DNA of 64,000 nucleotides from Pseudooceanicola sp. HF7 (GCF_011806405.1 NZ_JAATOW010000009.1:1-64000), one strand, 5' to 3'; positions 16,607 through 25,774 are shown, numbered from the stretch's first letter. The notes: generated by a model not told the origin, from the letters alone. Translations and numbers: made by a program.

Positions 16607-17121
16607 GATATCCCTCCCGATAATGCGAAATTACTTTCCGCTGGTCGGGAATTTGACGGTATTATGCCTAATGCGCAAGCAATCTGTCCCGGTAGTGGCA
16701 GGGCGGGCGAGGGGCTGTCTGCGCTCATACGCACCCCCGGTTTCGCGCTGGCGCTGCATCTTTACCTTGCTATGATCCCGGCAAGACGAACGGATTTGGA
16801 AGGAACCCGCGCGCGGCACGGCGATGCCTCTCTGCCCGAACAACCGGCCCGAAAGCCCGCACCAGATGGCGCTGATCGGCGCCGGAACGGGGAACCCAGG
16901 GGGGTGCAAGGTCGCCTTTTCGGTGAATCGGCAAAACATCTTTGCCCGTTAGCGCTGTCACGTCTTCCATGTGCCACGGCACTGAGAGAAAAGGGTTTCA
17001 ACCAGAAGGCGGAGGAGGCCGCACCGCGATATTTACGCGTCACTTCCGTTGTCGTTGACGTAAGAACCCGTGCTTCGGTTTGACACTGGCTTGTCGGTCA
17101 TGTCATCCCGGCGCGGGCGCT

Positions 17122-17138
17122 GCGCAATAAAGTTGCGC
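17122..17138. promoter_or_regulatory. Inverted repeat upstream of pntA
   Basis: GCGCAA-TAAAG-TTGCGC is a perfect 6-bp inverted repeat with a 5-base spacer, about 95 bases before the pntA start. It is a candidate operator. Confidence 0.4.
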
Positions 17139-17155
17139 GGCTTGATAGTGAGGGG

Positions 17156-17173
17156 CCGAGCGCTAGCGTTCGG
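17156..17173. promoter_or_regulatory. 18-bp near-palindrome upstream of pntA
   Basis: CCGAGCGCTAGCGTTCGG is self-complementary apart from one G.T pairing. It lies 60 bases before the pntA start and could form a leader hairpin or a regulator site. Confidence 0.35.
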
Positions 17174-17232
17174 CAGAAGACCCGCCGCTCCGCACCGGGG
17201 CGGCTCGATGTTCGAAAAGGGGGACGTCACAG

Positions 17233-18807
17233 GTGAAAATCGGAACGCCAACAGAAGTGTTCGCAGGAGAAGCCCGCGTCGCTATGACGCCGGAATCCGC
17301 GCTGCAACTTCAGAAACTGGGGCATGAGTGCTTCATCCAGTCGGGGGCCGGCCTGAAAGCCGGATTCATCGACGCGGCCTATGAAGAGGCCGGTGTCACC
17401 GTATTGCCGGACGAAGGGGCTCTCTTCGAAACCGCCGATATCATTGCAAAGGTGCGCCCCCCTTCCGAAGAGGAAGCAAAGCTGCTGAGGAAGGGTCAGA
17501 CCCTGATCTCCTTCTTCAACCCGGCGGGCAACACCGAGCTGCTGGAGCAGTGCAAGGAGCAGGGCGCGACCGTCATGGCCATGGAGATGATCCCGCGGAT
17601 CTCCCGTGCCCAGAAGATGGATGCGCTGTCTTCCATGGCCAACATCGCCGGCTATCGCGCCGTGATCGAAGCCGGCAACAACTACGGCCGCTTCTTCACC
17701 GGTCAGATCACCGCTGCGGGCAAGGTTCCCCCGGCGAAGGTCCTGGTGGTGGGGGCGGGCGTTGCCGGCCTGGCCGCCATCGGCGCCGCGACCTCTCTCG
17801 GCGCCATTACCTATGCCTTCGACGTGCGCCCCGAAGTGGCAGAGCAGGTCGAATCCATGGGCGCGGAGTTCGTCTACCTGGACTTCGAGGAAGAGCAGCA
17901 GGATGGCGCGGCCACCGGCGGCTATGCCTCTGTTTCCAGCCCGGAGTTCCGTGAGGCCCAGCTGGCCAAGTTCCGCGAGATCGCGCCGGAAATGGACATC
18001 GTCATCACCACGGCGCTGATCCCCAACCGCGAGGCCCCCAAGCTCTGGCTGGAAGACATGATCGCCTCGATGAAACGCGGCTCGGTCATCGTCGACCTTG
18101 CGGCAGAGCGGGGCGGCAACGCGGAAGGCACCGTGCCGGATGAGAAGGTCGTGACCGACAACGGCGTGACCATCATCGGCTACACGGACTTCCCGTCGCG
18201 TATGGCGACCCAGGCCTCCAGCCTCTACGCCACCAACATCCGCCACCTGATGACGGACCTGACGCCCGAGAAGGACGGCGTTGTCGACCATGACATGGAC
18301 GACGACGTGATCCGTTCGGCCACGGTAACGCACGAAGGTGAAGTGACCTTCCCGCCGCCGCCCCTGAAGGTTGCGGCCATCGCGGCCCAGAAGCCGAAGG
18401 AAAAGGCCAAGGAGCAGACGCCGGAAGAGAAGCGCGCCGCGGAAGTGGCCGCCTTCAAGAAGCAGACCCGCACCCAGGTCGGGCTGCTGGGGATCATGGC
18501 CATCCTCATCCTGGGCGTCGGCCTGATCGCGCCCGCCAGCTTCATGCAGCACTTCATCGTCTTCGTGCTGTCGGTCTTCGTGGGCTTCCAGGTCATCTGG
18601 GGCGTCGCGCATTCCCTGCATACCCCGCTCATGGCGGTCACCAACGCCATCTCGTCGATCATAATCCTTGGCGCGCTCATGCAGATCGGATCCGGCAACT
18701 GGATCGTGATCATCCTTGCCGCGCTGTCGGTCTTCATGGCCGGGATCAACATCTTCGGCGGCTTCCTTGTCACACGGCGCATGCTCGCCATGTTCCAGAA
18801 ATCGTAA
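17233..18807 (+). CDS. pntA: Proton-translocating NAD(P) transhydrogenase subunit alpha
   Basis: PntA is the NAD(H)-binding subunit of the Re/Si-specific transhydrogenase, which uses the proton gradient to reduce NADP with NADH. The start is GTG at 17233, preceded by GGGGGAC and CACAG, and the length is 524 residues. Domain I (about 1-390) carries the NAD-binding loop VLVVGAGVAGLAAIGA and RAQKMDALSSMANIAGYRAV. A charged KEKAKEQTPEEKRA linker leads into four C-terminal transmembrane helices. Domain I and these helices are fused as in E. coli, unlike the three-gene arrangement of Rhodospirillum. pntB follows after 13 bases. Confidence 0.97.
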   Translation: MKIGTPTEVFAGEARVAMTPESALQLQKLGHECFIQSGAGLKAGFIDAAYEEAGVTVLPDEGALFETADIIAKVRPPSEEEAKLLRKGQTLISFFNPAGNTELLEQCKEQGATVMAMEMIPRISRAQKMDALSSMANIAGYRAVIEAGNNYGRFFTGQITAAGKVPPAKVLVVGAGVAGLAAIGAATSLGAITYAFDVRPEVAEQVESMGAEFVYLDFEEEQQDGAATGGYASVSSPEFREAQLAKFREIAPEMDIVITTALIPNREAPKLWLEDMIASMKRGSVIVDLAAERGGNAEGTVPDEKVVTDNGVTIIGYTDFPSRMATQASSLYATNIRHLMTDLTPEKDGVVDHDMDDDVIRSATVTHEGEVTFPPPPLKVAAIAAQKPKEKAKEQTPEEKRAAEVAAFKKQTRTQVGLLGIMAILILGVGLIAPASFMQHFIVFVLSVFVGFQVIWGVAHSLHTPLMAVTNAISSIIILGALMQIGSGNWIVIILAALSVFMAGINIFGGFLVTRRMLAMFQKS

Positions 18808-18820
18808 GGAGTAGGGGATC

Positions 18821-20242
18821 ATGGATTTCGGTTTCACTACGGCGGCCTACGTGGTCGCGGCTGTCCTCTTCATCCTGTCGCTGGGTGGCCTGTCGGGCCA
18901 GGAAAGCGCGAAGCGGGCCGTCTGGTACGGCATCGCCGGCATGGCGCTGGCGGTGGTTGCAACGCTCATCGGCCCCGGTGCGGGCTTCTGGCTTCTGTCG
19001 CTCATCCTGATCGCGGCGGGCGGGGTCATCGGCTTCTTCGTCGCCACGCGTGTGCAGATGACAGAGATGCCCCAGCTGGTCGCGGCGATGCACTCGCTTG
19101 TTGGCCTGGCGGCGGTCTTCGTGGGCTTCAACGCGCATTTCACCATGCGCGGCCTGGCCCGCGGGCATGAGGCCGTCGGCACCTTCGCGGAACTGGTGGC
19201 ACACAAGTCCCCGGTCGAGCTGGGCATCCTTCAGGTCGAGCTGTTCCTGGGTGTCTTCATCGGCGCCGTGACCTTCACCGGGTCGGTCATTGCCTATGGC
19301 AAGCTGGCCGGCAAGGTCAGCTCCAAGGCAGAGAAACTGCCGGGCGGTCACATGCTGAACGCAGGGGCTGCGGCGCTCTCCCTGCTTTGCCTGTTCTGGT
19401 ACACCAACACCGGCGGCTTCTTCCCGCTGATCATCATGACGGCCTGCGCGCTGTTCATCGGCTACCACCTGATCATGGGCATCGGCGGCGCGGACATGCC
19501 TGTCGTGGTTTCCATGCTCAACAGCTACTCTGGCTGGGCAGCGGCGGCGATCGGCTTTTCCATGTCGAACGACCTGCTGATCGTGGTCGGCGCGCTGGTG
19601 GGTTCCTCGGGTGCGATCCTGAGCTACATCATGTGCAAGGCGATGAACCGCAGCTTCGTGTCGGTGATCCTGGGCGGCTTCGGCGGCACCTCCGGTCCCG
19701 CCATGGAGGTCGAGGGCGAGCAGATCGCGATCGACGCCGATGGTGTCGGCACGGCGCTGGACGAAGCAGACAGCATCATCATCGTGCCGGGCTATGGCAT
19801 GGCGGTGGCACAAGCACAGCAATCCGTGTCCGAGCTGACCCGCAAACTGCGCGCAGCCGGCAAGGAAGTGCGCTTTGCCATCCACCCGGTGGCGGGTCGT
19901 CTTCCCGGCCACATGAACGTGCTGCTTGCAGAGGCCAAGGTGCCCTATGACATCGTCATGGAAATGGATGAGATCAACGACGATTTCCCGGAGACGGACG
20001 TGGTCATCGTGATCGGCTCCAACGACATCGTGAACCCCGCCGCGCAGGAGGATCCCAATTCCCCCATCGCCGGGATGCCGGTGCTGGAGGTCTGGAAAGC
20101 CAAGCAGGTCTTCGTCTCCAAGCGGGGCCAGGGCACGGGCTATTCCGGGATCGAGAACCCGCTGTTCTACAAGGACAACACGCGGATGTTCTACGGCGAC
20201 GCGAAGAAGTCCATCGACGAGCTTCTGACCAAGATCTCCTGA
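18821..20242 (+). CDS. pntB: Proton-translocating NAD(P) transhydrogenase subunit beta
   Basis: PntB supplies the rest of the proton channel (about eight or nine helices in residues 1-265) and the NADP(H)-binding domain III. It is 473 residues, near the usual 460. Domain III is recognised by [40 protein letters not shown] and [20 protein letters not shown], the NADP contact regions. GGAG precedes the ATG closely. A strong terminator stands 22 bases past the stop, so pntAB form a two-gene operon that supplies cytoplasmic NADPH. Confidence 0.97.
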   Translation: MDFGFTTAAYVVAAVLFILSLGGLSGQESAKRAVWYGIAGMALAVVATLIGPGAGFWLLSLILIAAGGVIGFFVATRVQMTEMPQLVAAMHSLVGLAAVFVGFNAHFTMRGLARGHEAVGTFAELVAHKSPVELGILQVELFLGVFIGAVTFTGSVIAYGKLAGKVSSKAEKLPGGHMLNAGAAALSLLCLFWYTNTGGFFPLIIMTACALFIGYHLIMGIGGADMPVVVSMLNSYSGWAAAAIGFSMSNDLLIVVGALVGSSGAILSYIMCKAMNRSFVSVILGGFGGTSGPAMEVEGEQIAIDADGVGTALDEADSIIIVPGYGMAVAQAQQSVSELTRKLRAAGKEVRFAIHPVAGRLPGHMNVLLAEAKVPYDIVMEMDEINDDFPETDVVIVIGSNDIVNPAAQEDPNSPIAGMPVLEVWKAKQVFVSKRGQGTGYSGIENPLFYKDNTRMFYGDAKKSIDELLTKIS

Positions 20243-20263
20243 TCGGGGTCACTGGGAAGGAAA

Positions 20264-20292
20264 GGGGCGGTCCTGCGGGGCCGCCCTTTTTT
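20264..20292 (+). terminator. Rho-independent terminator of pntAB
   Basis: GGGCGGTCC-TGCG-GGGCCGCCC (9-bp stem, one T.G pair) is followed by six T residues, 22 bases after the pntB stop. Confidence 0.9.
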
Positions 20293-20412
20293 CATCCCCC
20301 GCACCCAGAGCTGGAGAGCACGCCGTCCCATGCCCTGCTGGCAGAAGGACGCGGTATGCAACAGTATTCCGGTAACCTTCTGAAATGTTTGCGGAAACAG
20401 GGTTTCTTCGCG

Positions 20413-20446
20413 TTGCGTCAAGGTTCACAAATTGTGAAAGACGCAA
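20413..20446. promoter_or_regulatory. Nested inverted repeat upstream of the DUF3422 gene
   Basis: The inner palindrome TTCACAA-A-TTGTGAA (20424-20438) is perfect. It is flanked by a second pair of arms, TTGCGTC (20413-20419) and GACGCAA (20440-20446). The element ends 11 bases before the DUF3422 ATG, where an operator or leader hairpin could block expression. Confidence 0.5.
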
Positions 20447-20457
20447 GTGAATGTGCC

Positions 20458-21735
20458 ATGCCCCTTGAAGATCACCCGCTCCGCTATCCGCTCGCCAATG
20501 AGCTGCACGCCAGGCCCTTTCCCACGCTCGCCACCCCGTGCAGCGTGGCCTTCCTGGCGCTGAAGGCCCCGGGCACCGATACCGCCCGCGACAAGCAGGC
20601 CGAACGGCAGCACCTGCTGGACCTGCTGGATCGTCACGGCGCCCCGCACCCGCAGCCCGACGCGACCCATTGGTCCGGCCAGATCGGGCGCCACATGCTG
20701 AAGTGGGAAAGCCATACGGAGTTCGTGACCTTCACGATCTTCACCCGCACGCTGTCCGACCGCCCCTTTGACCCGGCGGAGTTCGAGGTCTTTCCCCCTG
20801 ACTGGCTTGCAAAGGCGCCGGGACAGCGGGTGACCTCAATCCTGCTGCGGGTGGAGCCGGGGCCGGAAGACGACGCGATAGACGACAAGCTGGAGAGCTG
20901 GTTCGAGGGCGAAAGCCTGGCCGTGGCCCATGTGCTGGAACGTGAGGCGATCATCGCCGGGGATTTCCGCATCGACCCGGCAGGCCATATGCGTTTCGCC
21001 GTCTTCACCGGTCAACAGATCGGCAGCCGCCGCGTGGGGCGCGTGGTCCAGCGCCTTTGCGAGATCGAGACCTACAAGGCCATGTCGATGCTGGGCCTGG
21101 CCCGGGTCCGGCGGATCGCCCCCTGCCTGCACCGGATCGACGACGCCCTGACCGGGCTGATCGGCGCCATGCGGCAGGATGAGACGAAGTCGGAGGACAC
21201 GCTGAAGGGCCTTCTGAAGGTTTCGGCAGAGCTGGAGGATCTCGCCGCGCGCACGGCCTATCGCTTTGCCGCGACCAAGGCCTATGAGGCCATCGTCCGG
21301 GAGCGGGTGGAGATGCTGCGGGAACAGCGGTTCCGCGGGCGCCAGACCTTCACGGAGTTCATGATGCGGCGGTACGAGCCGGCCATGCGCACCGTCCGGG
21401 CCAGTGAACAGCGCCTGGGGGCCATGTCGGACCGGGCGATCCGCGCAGGCGAGTTGCTGCGGACCCGGGTGGACGTGGAGCGCAGCGCGCAGAACCAGGC
21501 GCTGCTGGCCTCCATGGACCGGCGGGCGGATGCGCAGCTGCGGCTTCAGGAAACGGTCGAGGGGCTTTCGGTGGTGGCGATCAGCTACTACGCGGTCTCG
21601 CTGGCCAGCTACATGCTTTACCCGCTAGCGGAAAGCTATCACCTGTCCAAGGGCTTGGTCCTGGCGGGGGTCACCCCGCTGGTGGTGGTGCTGGTCTGGC
21701 TTCTGGTCCGCCGCATTCGGGCAAGGATGCACTGA
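20458..21735 (+). CDS. DUF3422 family membrane protein
   Basis: A 425-residue protein of the DUF3422 family. The ATG at 20458 is preferred: MPLEDHPLRYPLANELHARP is the conserved family N-terminus, and a 34-codon longer frame would translate through the inverted repeat. The cytoplasmic part is alpha-helical with long heptad-like stretches (about residues 235-370). Two transmembrane helices end the protein (VVAISYYAVSLASYMLYPLA and LVLAGVTPLVVVLVWLLV), giving a hairpin anchor. The CorA-like shape (long helices then two TM segments) is notable, but no GMN motif is present. Function is unknown. The gene is alone, with a convergent terminator behind it. Confidence 0.85.
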   Translation: MPLEDHPLRYPLANELHARPFPTLATPCSVAFLALKAPGTDTARDKQAERQHLLDLLDRHGAPHPQPDATHWSGQIGRHMLKWESHTEFVTFTIFTRTLSDRPFDPAEFEVFPPDWLAKAPGQRVTSILLRVEPGPEDDAIDDKLESWFEGESLAVAHVLEREAIIAGDFRIDPAGHMRFAVFTGQQIGSRRVGRVVQRLCEIETYKAMSMLGLARVRRIAPCLHRIDDALTGLIGAMRQDETKSEDTLKGLLKVSAELEDLAARTAYRFAATKAYEAIVRERVEMLREQRFRGRQTFTEFMMRRYEPAMRTVRASEQRLGAMSDRAIRAGELLRTRVDVERSAQNQALLASMDRRADAQLRLQETVEGLSVVAISYYAVSLASYMLYPLAESYHLSKGLVLAGVTPLVVVLVWLLVRRIRARMH

Positions 21736-21758
21736 AGGCGGGCAGGGGGCGCAAAGCA

Positions 21759-21791
21759 GTGCCGCCCGAAAGCTGGGCTTCCGGGCGGCAC
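21759..21791. terminator. Convergent terminator between the DUF3422 gene and dppC
   Basis: GTGCCGCCCGAAAGC-TGG-GCTTCCGGGCGGCAC is a 15-bp stem with one A.C mismatch and a 3-base loop, between two converging genes. No long T-run is present on either side. Confidence 0.7.
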
Positions 21792-21814
21792 AGGGTCCGC
21801 CTGCAAGAGGGGCT

Positions 21815-22765
21815 TCAGCGGCCGCGGATCCTAGGATCCAGCGCATCGCGCAGACCATCGCCCAGGTAGTTGACCGACAGCACCGTCAGGGAGATCGCGA
21901 CACCGGGCAGCAGCACCCGTTCGGGGTTCTGTTGCAGGTAGTCCACCGCATCGTAAAGCAGCCGCCCCCAGGTCGGGAAGTCCGGCGGGAACCCAAGGCC
22001 AAGGAAGCTGAGCGCGCTTTCCGTGATGATCGCATTGGCGATGCCCAGCGTGGCAGAGACCACGATGGGAGAGATCACGTTGGGAAGGATGTGCCGCATG
22101 ATCATCATCATGTTGGTGGTCCCGATGGAACGCGCGGCCAGCACGAACTCCCGTTCTTTCAGGGCCAGGACATCGCCGCGCACGATCCGCGCGGTCGGCA
22201 TCCAGGAGGTGATGCCGATGGCGGTCACGATCAGCAGGAAGATCCCGGTTTCGGTGCCGAAGGCCTTGGACAGCGGGTCGCGGAACAGCAGCACCATGAC
22301 CAGCAGCAGCGGCAGCAGGGGCAGGGCCAGGAAGAGGTCCGTCATCCGCATCAACAAGTTGTCGAGACGGCGGAAGTAGCCTGCGGTGATCCCGATCAAC
22401 GTGCCCAGCACCAGCGCAAGCAGCATCGCGGTGATCCCGACGGCCAGGCTGACCTGCCCGCCTTCCATCAGGCGCGCCATCATGTCCCGGCCCAGCTGAT
22501 CGGTCCCGAAGGGATGCGCCAGCGAGGGGCCTTCATTGCGGGCGCGGAAGTCGATCTTGGCCGGGTCCAGCCCCCAGAGGTAGGGACCAAGGAAGACCGC
22601 CAGGACGATGAACAGGAAGACGAAGCCGCCCACCATCGCGCCCTTGTGGTGGCGGAACTGGCTCCAGACCTCCATCCACTGGCTGCGCGGCGGGGTGGAG
22701 GGGACCGGGTCGGTGAGGATCTCCGTGACCGGGATCTCGGGGCGGGGTGCAGGAGAGTCAGTCAT
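21815..22765 (-). CDS. Oligopeptide-type ABC transporter permease (DppC/OppC-like)
   Basis: The second inner-membrane permease of a peptide/nickel-type (PepT family) ABC importer, 316 residues. A cytoplasmic N-terminal segment precedes six predicted helices, and the ATPase-contact EAA loop reads VLAARSIGTTNMMMIMRHILPN (about 206-227, split here by description only). The extracytoplasmic QLGRDMMARLMEGGQVSLAV segment is typical of OppC. It overlaps the end of the upstream permease gene by 8 bases, so the two are translationally coupled. Substrate specificity is set mainly by the binding protein encoded upstream. Confidence 0.92.
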   Translation of the reverse strand: MTDSPAPRPEIPVTEILTDPVPSTPPRSQWMEVWSQFRHHKGAMVGGFVFLFIVLAVFLGPYLWGLDPAKIDFRARNEGPSLAHPFGTDQLGRDMMARLMEGGQVSLAVGITAMLLALVLGTLIGITAGYFRRLDNLLMRMTDLFLALPLLPLLLVMVLLFRDPLSKAFGTETGIFLLIVTAIGITSWMPTARIVRGDVLALKEREFVLAARSIGTTNMMMIMRHILPNVISPIVVSATLGIANAIITESALSFLGLGFPPDFPTWGRLLYDAVDYLQQNPERVLLPGVAISLTVLSVNYLGDGLRDALDPRIRGR

Positions 22766-23780
22766 AGCGGATCCGGGGATCGAGGATGCCGTAAAGGATA
22801 TCGGCGATCAGGTTGAAGAGCACGATCAGCACGGCAAAGATGAAGGTCAGGGTCTGCACCATGGGCAGGTCATTGGCCTGGATGGCGCCGATCAGAAGCT
22901 GGCCGATGCCGTTCACCTTGAAGACCTGCTCGGTGATGATGGCGCCGCCGAAGATCTGCGGTATGCCAAGGGCGATGACCGTGACCACCGGGATCATGGA
23001 GTTGCGCAGCACGTGGACCAGCACCACAGGCCGTTCACCCAGCCCCTTGGCGCGGGCGGTGCGGACGTAATCCTGGTTGAGGTTGTCCAGCATCGAGGCC
23101 CGCATGAAGCGCGACAGCTGAGAGGTGATCTGCAGGGCCAGCACCATCACCGGCATGACCATCTGGCGGATCTGCTGGCCGAAGCTTTCCCAGTCCGTCA
23201 CCTTGAGGGTCGTGTCGTAGATCGAAGGGAACCACCAGAAGCTTTCCCGTGGCATGTTCACCGAGAAGATCACGATGATCAGCACGCCGGAGAAGAACGG
23301 CGGTACCGAGTAGCCGACCATGGTGACGAAGGTCCCGACGTTGTCGAAGACCGAGTAATGCTTGTAGGCGGAGTAGATGCCGATGGGCAGGGCGATCAGG
23401 ATGGCGACGATATAGGCCGTGCCCACGACCCAGAGGGTCTGCGGCAGGCGCTGCACCACGATATCCATCACCGGAGATCGGGTCTGCCAGGACAGGACGC
23501 GCAGCTTGCCGTCGGCGAAATGGGTGCCGAAGATGTTGTCGATCAGAACCTGGGGTTCGATCCAGAAGAACTGGACCAGCCACTTCCAGAACTGGATGTA
23601 CATGGGCTCGCCAAGGCCAAGGGCCTCGCGCATGCGCTCCTTGACTTCGGGCGGGACGGTCAGCGGGACCTGGGCCATCGGGTCGCCGGGGGACAATTGC
23701 AGCAGGGCAAAGATCACCACGGCGATGAACAGCAGGGTCGGGACGGCGACGATGAGCCGTCTGATGGTGAAATTGAGCAT
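22758..23780 (-). CDS. Oligopeptide-type ABC transporter permease (DppB/OppB-like)
   Basis: The first permease of the same importer, 340 residues. It has the N-terminal MLNFTIRRLIVAVPTLLFIA helix seen in OppB/DppB proteins and an EAA loop ending in ARAKGLGERPVVLVHVLRNS (about 234-253). An unusually long extracytoplasmic region (about 30-120, FWKWLVQFFWIEPQVLIDN) follows the first helix, as in the subgroup serving large peptide-binding proteins. It lies 92 bases downstream of the binding-protein gene with a hairpin in between, and it overlaps dppC. Confidence 0.92.
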   Translation of the reverse strand: MLNFTIRRLIVAVPTLLFIAVVIFALLQLSPGDPMAQVPLTVPPEVKERMREALGLGEPMYIQFWKWLVQFFWIEPQVLIDNIFGTHFADGKLRVLSWQTRSPVMDIVVQRLPQTLWVVGTAYIVAILIALPIGIYSAYKHYSVFDNVGTFVTMVGYSVPPFFSGVLIIVIFSVNMPRESFWWFPSIYDTTLKVTDWESFGQQIRQMVMPVMVLALQITSQLSRFMRASMLDNLNQDYVRTARAKGLGERPVVLVHVLRNSMIPVVTVIALGIPQIFGGAIITEQVFKVNGIGQLLIGAIQANDLPMVQTLTFIFAVLIVLFNLIADILYGILDPRIRYD

Positions 23781-23841
23781 GAAGGATCCGGGCTTGCGGG
23801 CATCACCGGGCGCAGGGTCCGGTGGGGCAGGATGGTCCGGG

Positions 23842-23860
23842 GCCCGGCGTGTTGCCGGGC
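23842..23860 (-). promoter_or_regulatory. Intercistronic hairpin between the binding-protein and permease genes
   Basis: GCCCGGC-GTGTT-GCCGGGC is a perfect 7-bp stem 12 bases after the binding-protein stop, with no T-run. Hairpins here commonly protect the abundant binding-protein mRNA and lower permease expression. Confidence 0.5.
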
Positions 23861-23872
23861 TCCGGGGCTAGA

Positions 23873-25579
23873 TCAATCCTTGATGCGGTACCAGTCCGCC
23901 GCGTTCCACAGCTCGCTGTCCCAAGTGTTCAGGACGACACCGCCCAGGGAGTTGGAGTGCGCGGAGACACGGCCACGGTCCACCAGGGGAACGATGGTGT
24001 AGCTTTCCTTGGTGATCATCTCGTTCAGCTTGATGGCGATCTCGCCGCGCTTCTCAAGCTCGCCGGTCTTGGCCAGCTCGTCGAGCAGGGCGTCGTATTC
24101 CGGATCGCAGTAGCGGTTGATGTTCTCACCCTGCCACTGGGAAGAGGGCTTGGGTTCGTTGCCGCAACGATACATCGCCAGATAGGCCTGCGGATCGGTG
24201 CCATCGAAGTTGTTGGCGTACATTTCCACGTCCGCGTAGAACTTCTGGAAGGTATCCGGAGAGCCGGGATCGCCACCGAAGAAGACCGAGGAAGAGACGT
24301 TCTTCAGCTCGGTTTCGACGCCGATCTCGGACCACCAGGCCTTGATCGCGTCCTGGAAGTTCTGACGCACGGCGTTGGTGGAGGTCTGGAAGAGCAGCTT
24401 GAGCGGCACGCCATCCTTCTCGCGCACGCCATCGCCATCGGTGTCGACGATGCCGGCTTCATCCAGAAGCGCCTTGGCGCCTTCGATGTCCTGCGTCATG
24501 CAATCGGTGTTGGGCGAGGCAAAGCGCGCGGGCGCGGGCACCAGGTTACAGGTCGGGCGACCGGCCTGGCCATAGCCGATCTCGACCAGGATCTCGCGGT
24601 CGATGGCCATGGACAGGGCCTTGCGCACGGCCAGATCCGACAGGAAGGGGTGCGGCTCTGCCACGGTCGCGCGGGTTTCGGGCGGCAGGTCGGGGGAGGG
24701 ATTGGTGAGGTTCATCTCGATCCGCTCGACCAGCGTGCCGAATGCCGAAACCGGAACGCCCTTGCCGCCCTCTGCCATCTTGGCCAGGACCTCGGGGGCC
24801 AGCTGCAGGTTCCAGGCATAGTCGAACTCGCCCGTCTCCAGCACGGCTCTACCCGCTGCGGTTGCGTCACCGCCACCCTTGAAAGTCAGCGTGGCGAAGG
24901 CCGGTTTTGCCGGGTCGCGGTAGTTCGGGTTGGCGGACATGGAGATCACGTCGTTGGGCTTGAACTCGTCCACGACGAAGGGGCCGGTGCCGATCGGGTT
25001 GAAGTTCGCCTCGGTGCATTCGGGGGCACGGGCGCCCAGGCATTCGGCAAACTGCGCGGCCTGGATGATCGGGGACTGACCGCCCATGAAGGGCAGGTAG
25101 GGGTTGGGCTGCGGGGACTTGAAGGTGACCTTCACGGTCAGCTCGTCCAGCGCTTCCACCGTGTCCACGGCGTCGAACTTGGAGAACTGCGCGCAGCCGC
25201 CATCGGGGTCCATGCAATAGGACGCGGTGAAGACCACGTCTTCGGAGGTCACCGGCGTTCCGTCCGACCAGAGCAGGCCTTCCTTGAGTTTCCAGGTGAT
25301 GGTGGTGAGGTCCTCGGACACGCCGCCATTGCTGACGGTGGGGATTTCCTGGGCCAGGAAGGGCACCAGCGCGCCGTCTTGGTCAAAGCGGCCAAGCGGC
25401 TCCAGGATCAGAGAGGAGCTCTCGATATCCTTGGTGCCACCGGACAGGTAGGGATTCAGGATCGAGGGGGCCTGCCAGTAGATGATGTTGACATGGCCGT
25501 CCGCCCCACGTTCGGCCATGGCAGCCGGGGCCAGGGCGAAGCTCGCCGCTGCGCCCAGCAGAATGGATTTGATTGACAT
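23873..25579 (-). CDS. Peptide-type ABC transporter substrate-binding protein
   Basis: A family-5 extracellular solute-binding protein (SBP_bac_5) of 568 residues. A signal peptide (MSIKSILLGAAASFALAPAAMA) precedes the mature domain; no lipobox is present, so the protein is soluble in the periplasm. Family marks include LILEPLGRFDQDGALVPFLA, TWKLKEGLLWSDGTPVTSED and PFLSDLAVRKALSMAIDREI. Four or more cysteines (for example CMDPDGGCAQF) may form disulfides. It is the first gene of the minus-strand transporter unit and is divergent from the ATPase gene across 255 bases. The ligand is inferred to be a peptide or N-acyl amino acid from the downstream M20 hydrolases on the other arm. Confidence 0.93.
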   Translation of the reverse strand: MSIKSILLGAAASFALAPAAMAERGADGHVNIIYWQAPSILNPYLSGGTKDIESSSLILEPLGRFDQDGALVPFLAQEIPTVSNGGVSEDLTTITWKLKEGLLWSDGTPVTSEDVVFTASYCMDPDGGCAQFSKFDAVDTVEALDELTVKVTFKSPQPNPYLPFMGGQSPIIQAAQFAECLGARAPECTEANFNPIGTGPFVVDEFKPNDVISMSANPNYRDPAKPAFATLTFKGGGDATAAGRAVLETGEFDYAWNLQLAPEVLAKMAEGGKGVPVSAFGTLVERIEMNLTNPSPDLPPETRATVAEPHPFLSDLAVRKALSMAIDREILVEIGYGQAGRPTCNLVPAPARFASPNTDCMTQDIEGAKALLDEAGIVDTDGDGVREKDGVPLKLLFQTSTNAVRQNFQDAIKAWWSEIGVETELKNVSSSVFFGGDPGSPDTFQKFYADVEMYANNFDGTDPQAYLAMYRCGNEPKPSSQWQGENINRYCDPEYDALLDELAKTGELEKRGEIAIKLNEMITKESYTIVPLVDRGRVSAHSNSLGGVVLNTWDSELWNAADWYRIKD

Positions 25580-25774
25580 AGTGATCTCCCGTTTAGAAAT
25601 TCCGACCCTTTTTTCCGGCCGGTTGCGACCCCGAAGAGACCGGCTGACACAGGCGCAGACTGCTCTGTCACCTCCGTCGGGCGCATCCCCTCATGGAAGT
25701 GTTTATCGAAAATCGGATTCGTTCAAATTGCAAGCCTAACGCTCAGGTGACCCTAAGAGAGCGGCGCGCGCAGT

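Larger units (their letters stand above)
16607..17232. other. 626-base gene-free region between the SDR gene and pntA
   Basis: No convincing gene. Short open frames exist on both strands, but none has a ribosome-binding site with a recognisable protein. Contents: TAAT-GCGAA-ATTA (16621-16633) and ATTA-TGCC-TAAT (16661-16672) near the SDR start; a TTGACA at 17080-17085 with only a poor -10; inverted repeats at 17122-17138 and 17156-17173 before pntA. It is long enough to hide a small RNA. Confidence 0.5.

Noticed and set aside
16589-17083. A 160-codon plus-strand frame in the gap before pntA
   Set aside because: It begins inside the SDR start region, lacks a ribosome-binding site, and its low-complexity Arg/Pro/Gly-rich translation shows no protein-like pattern.
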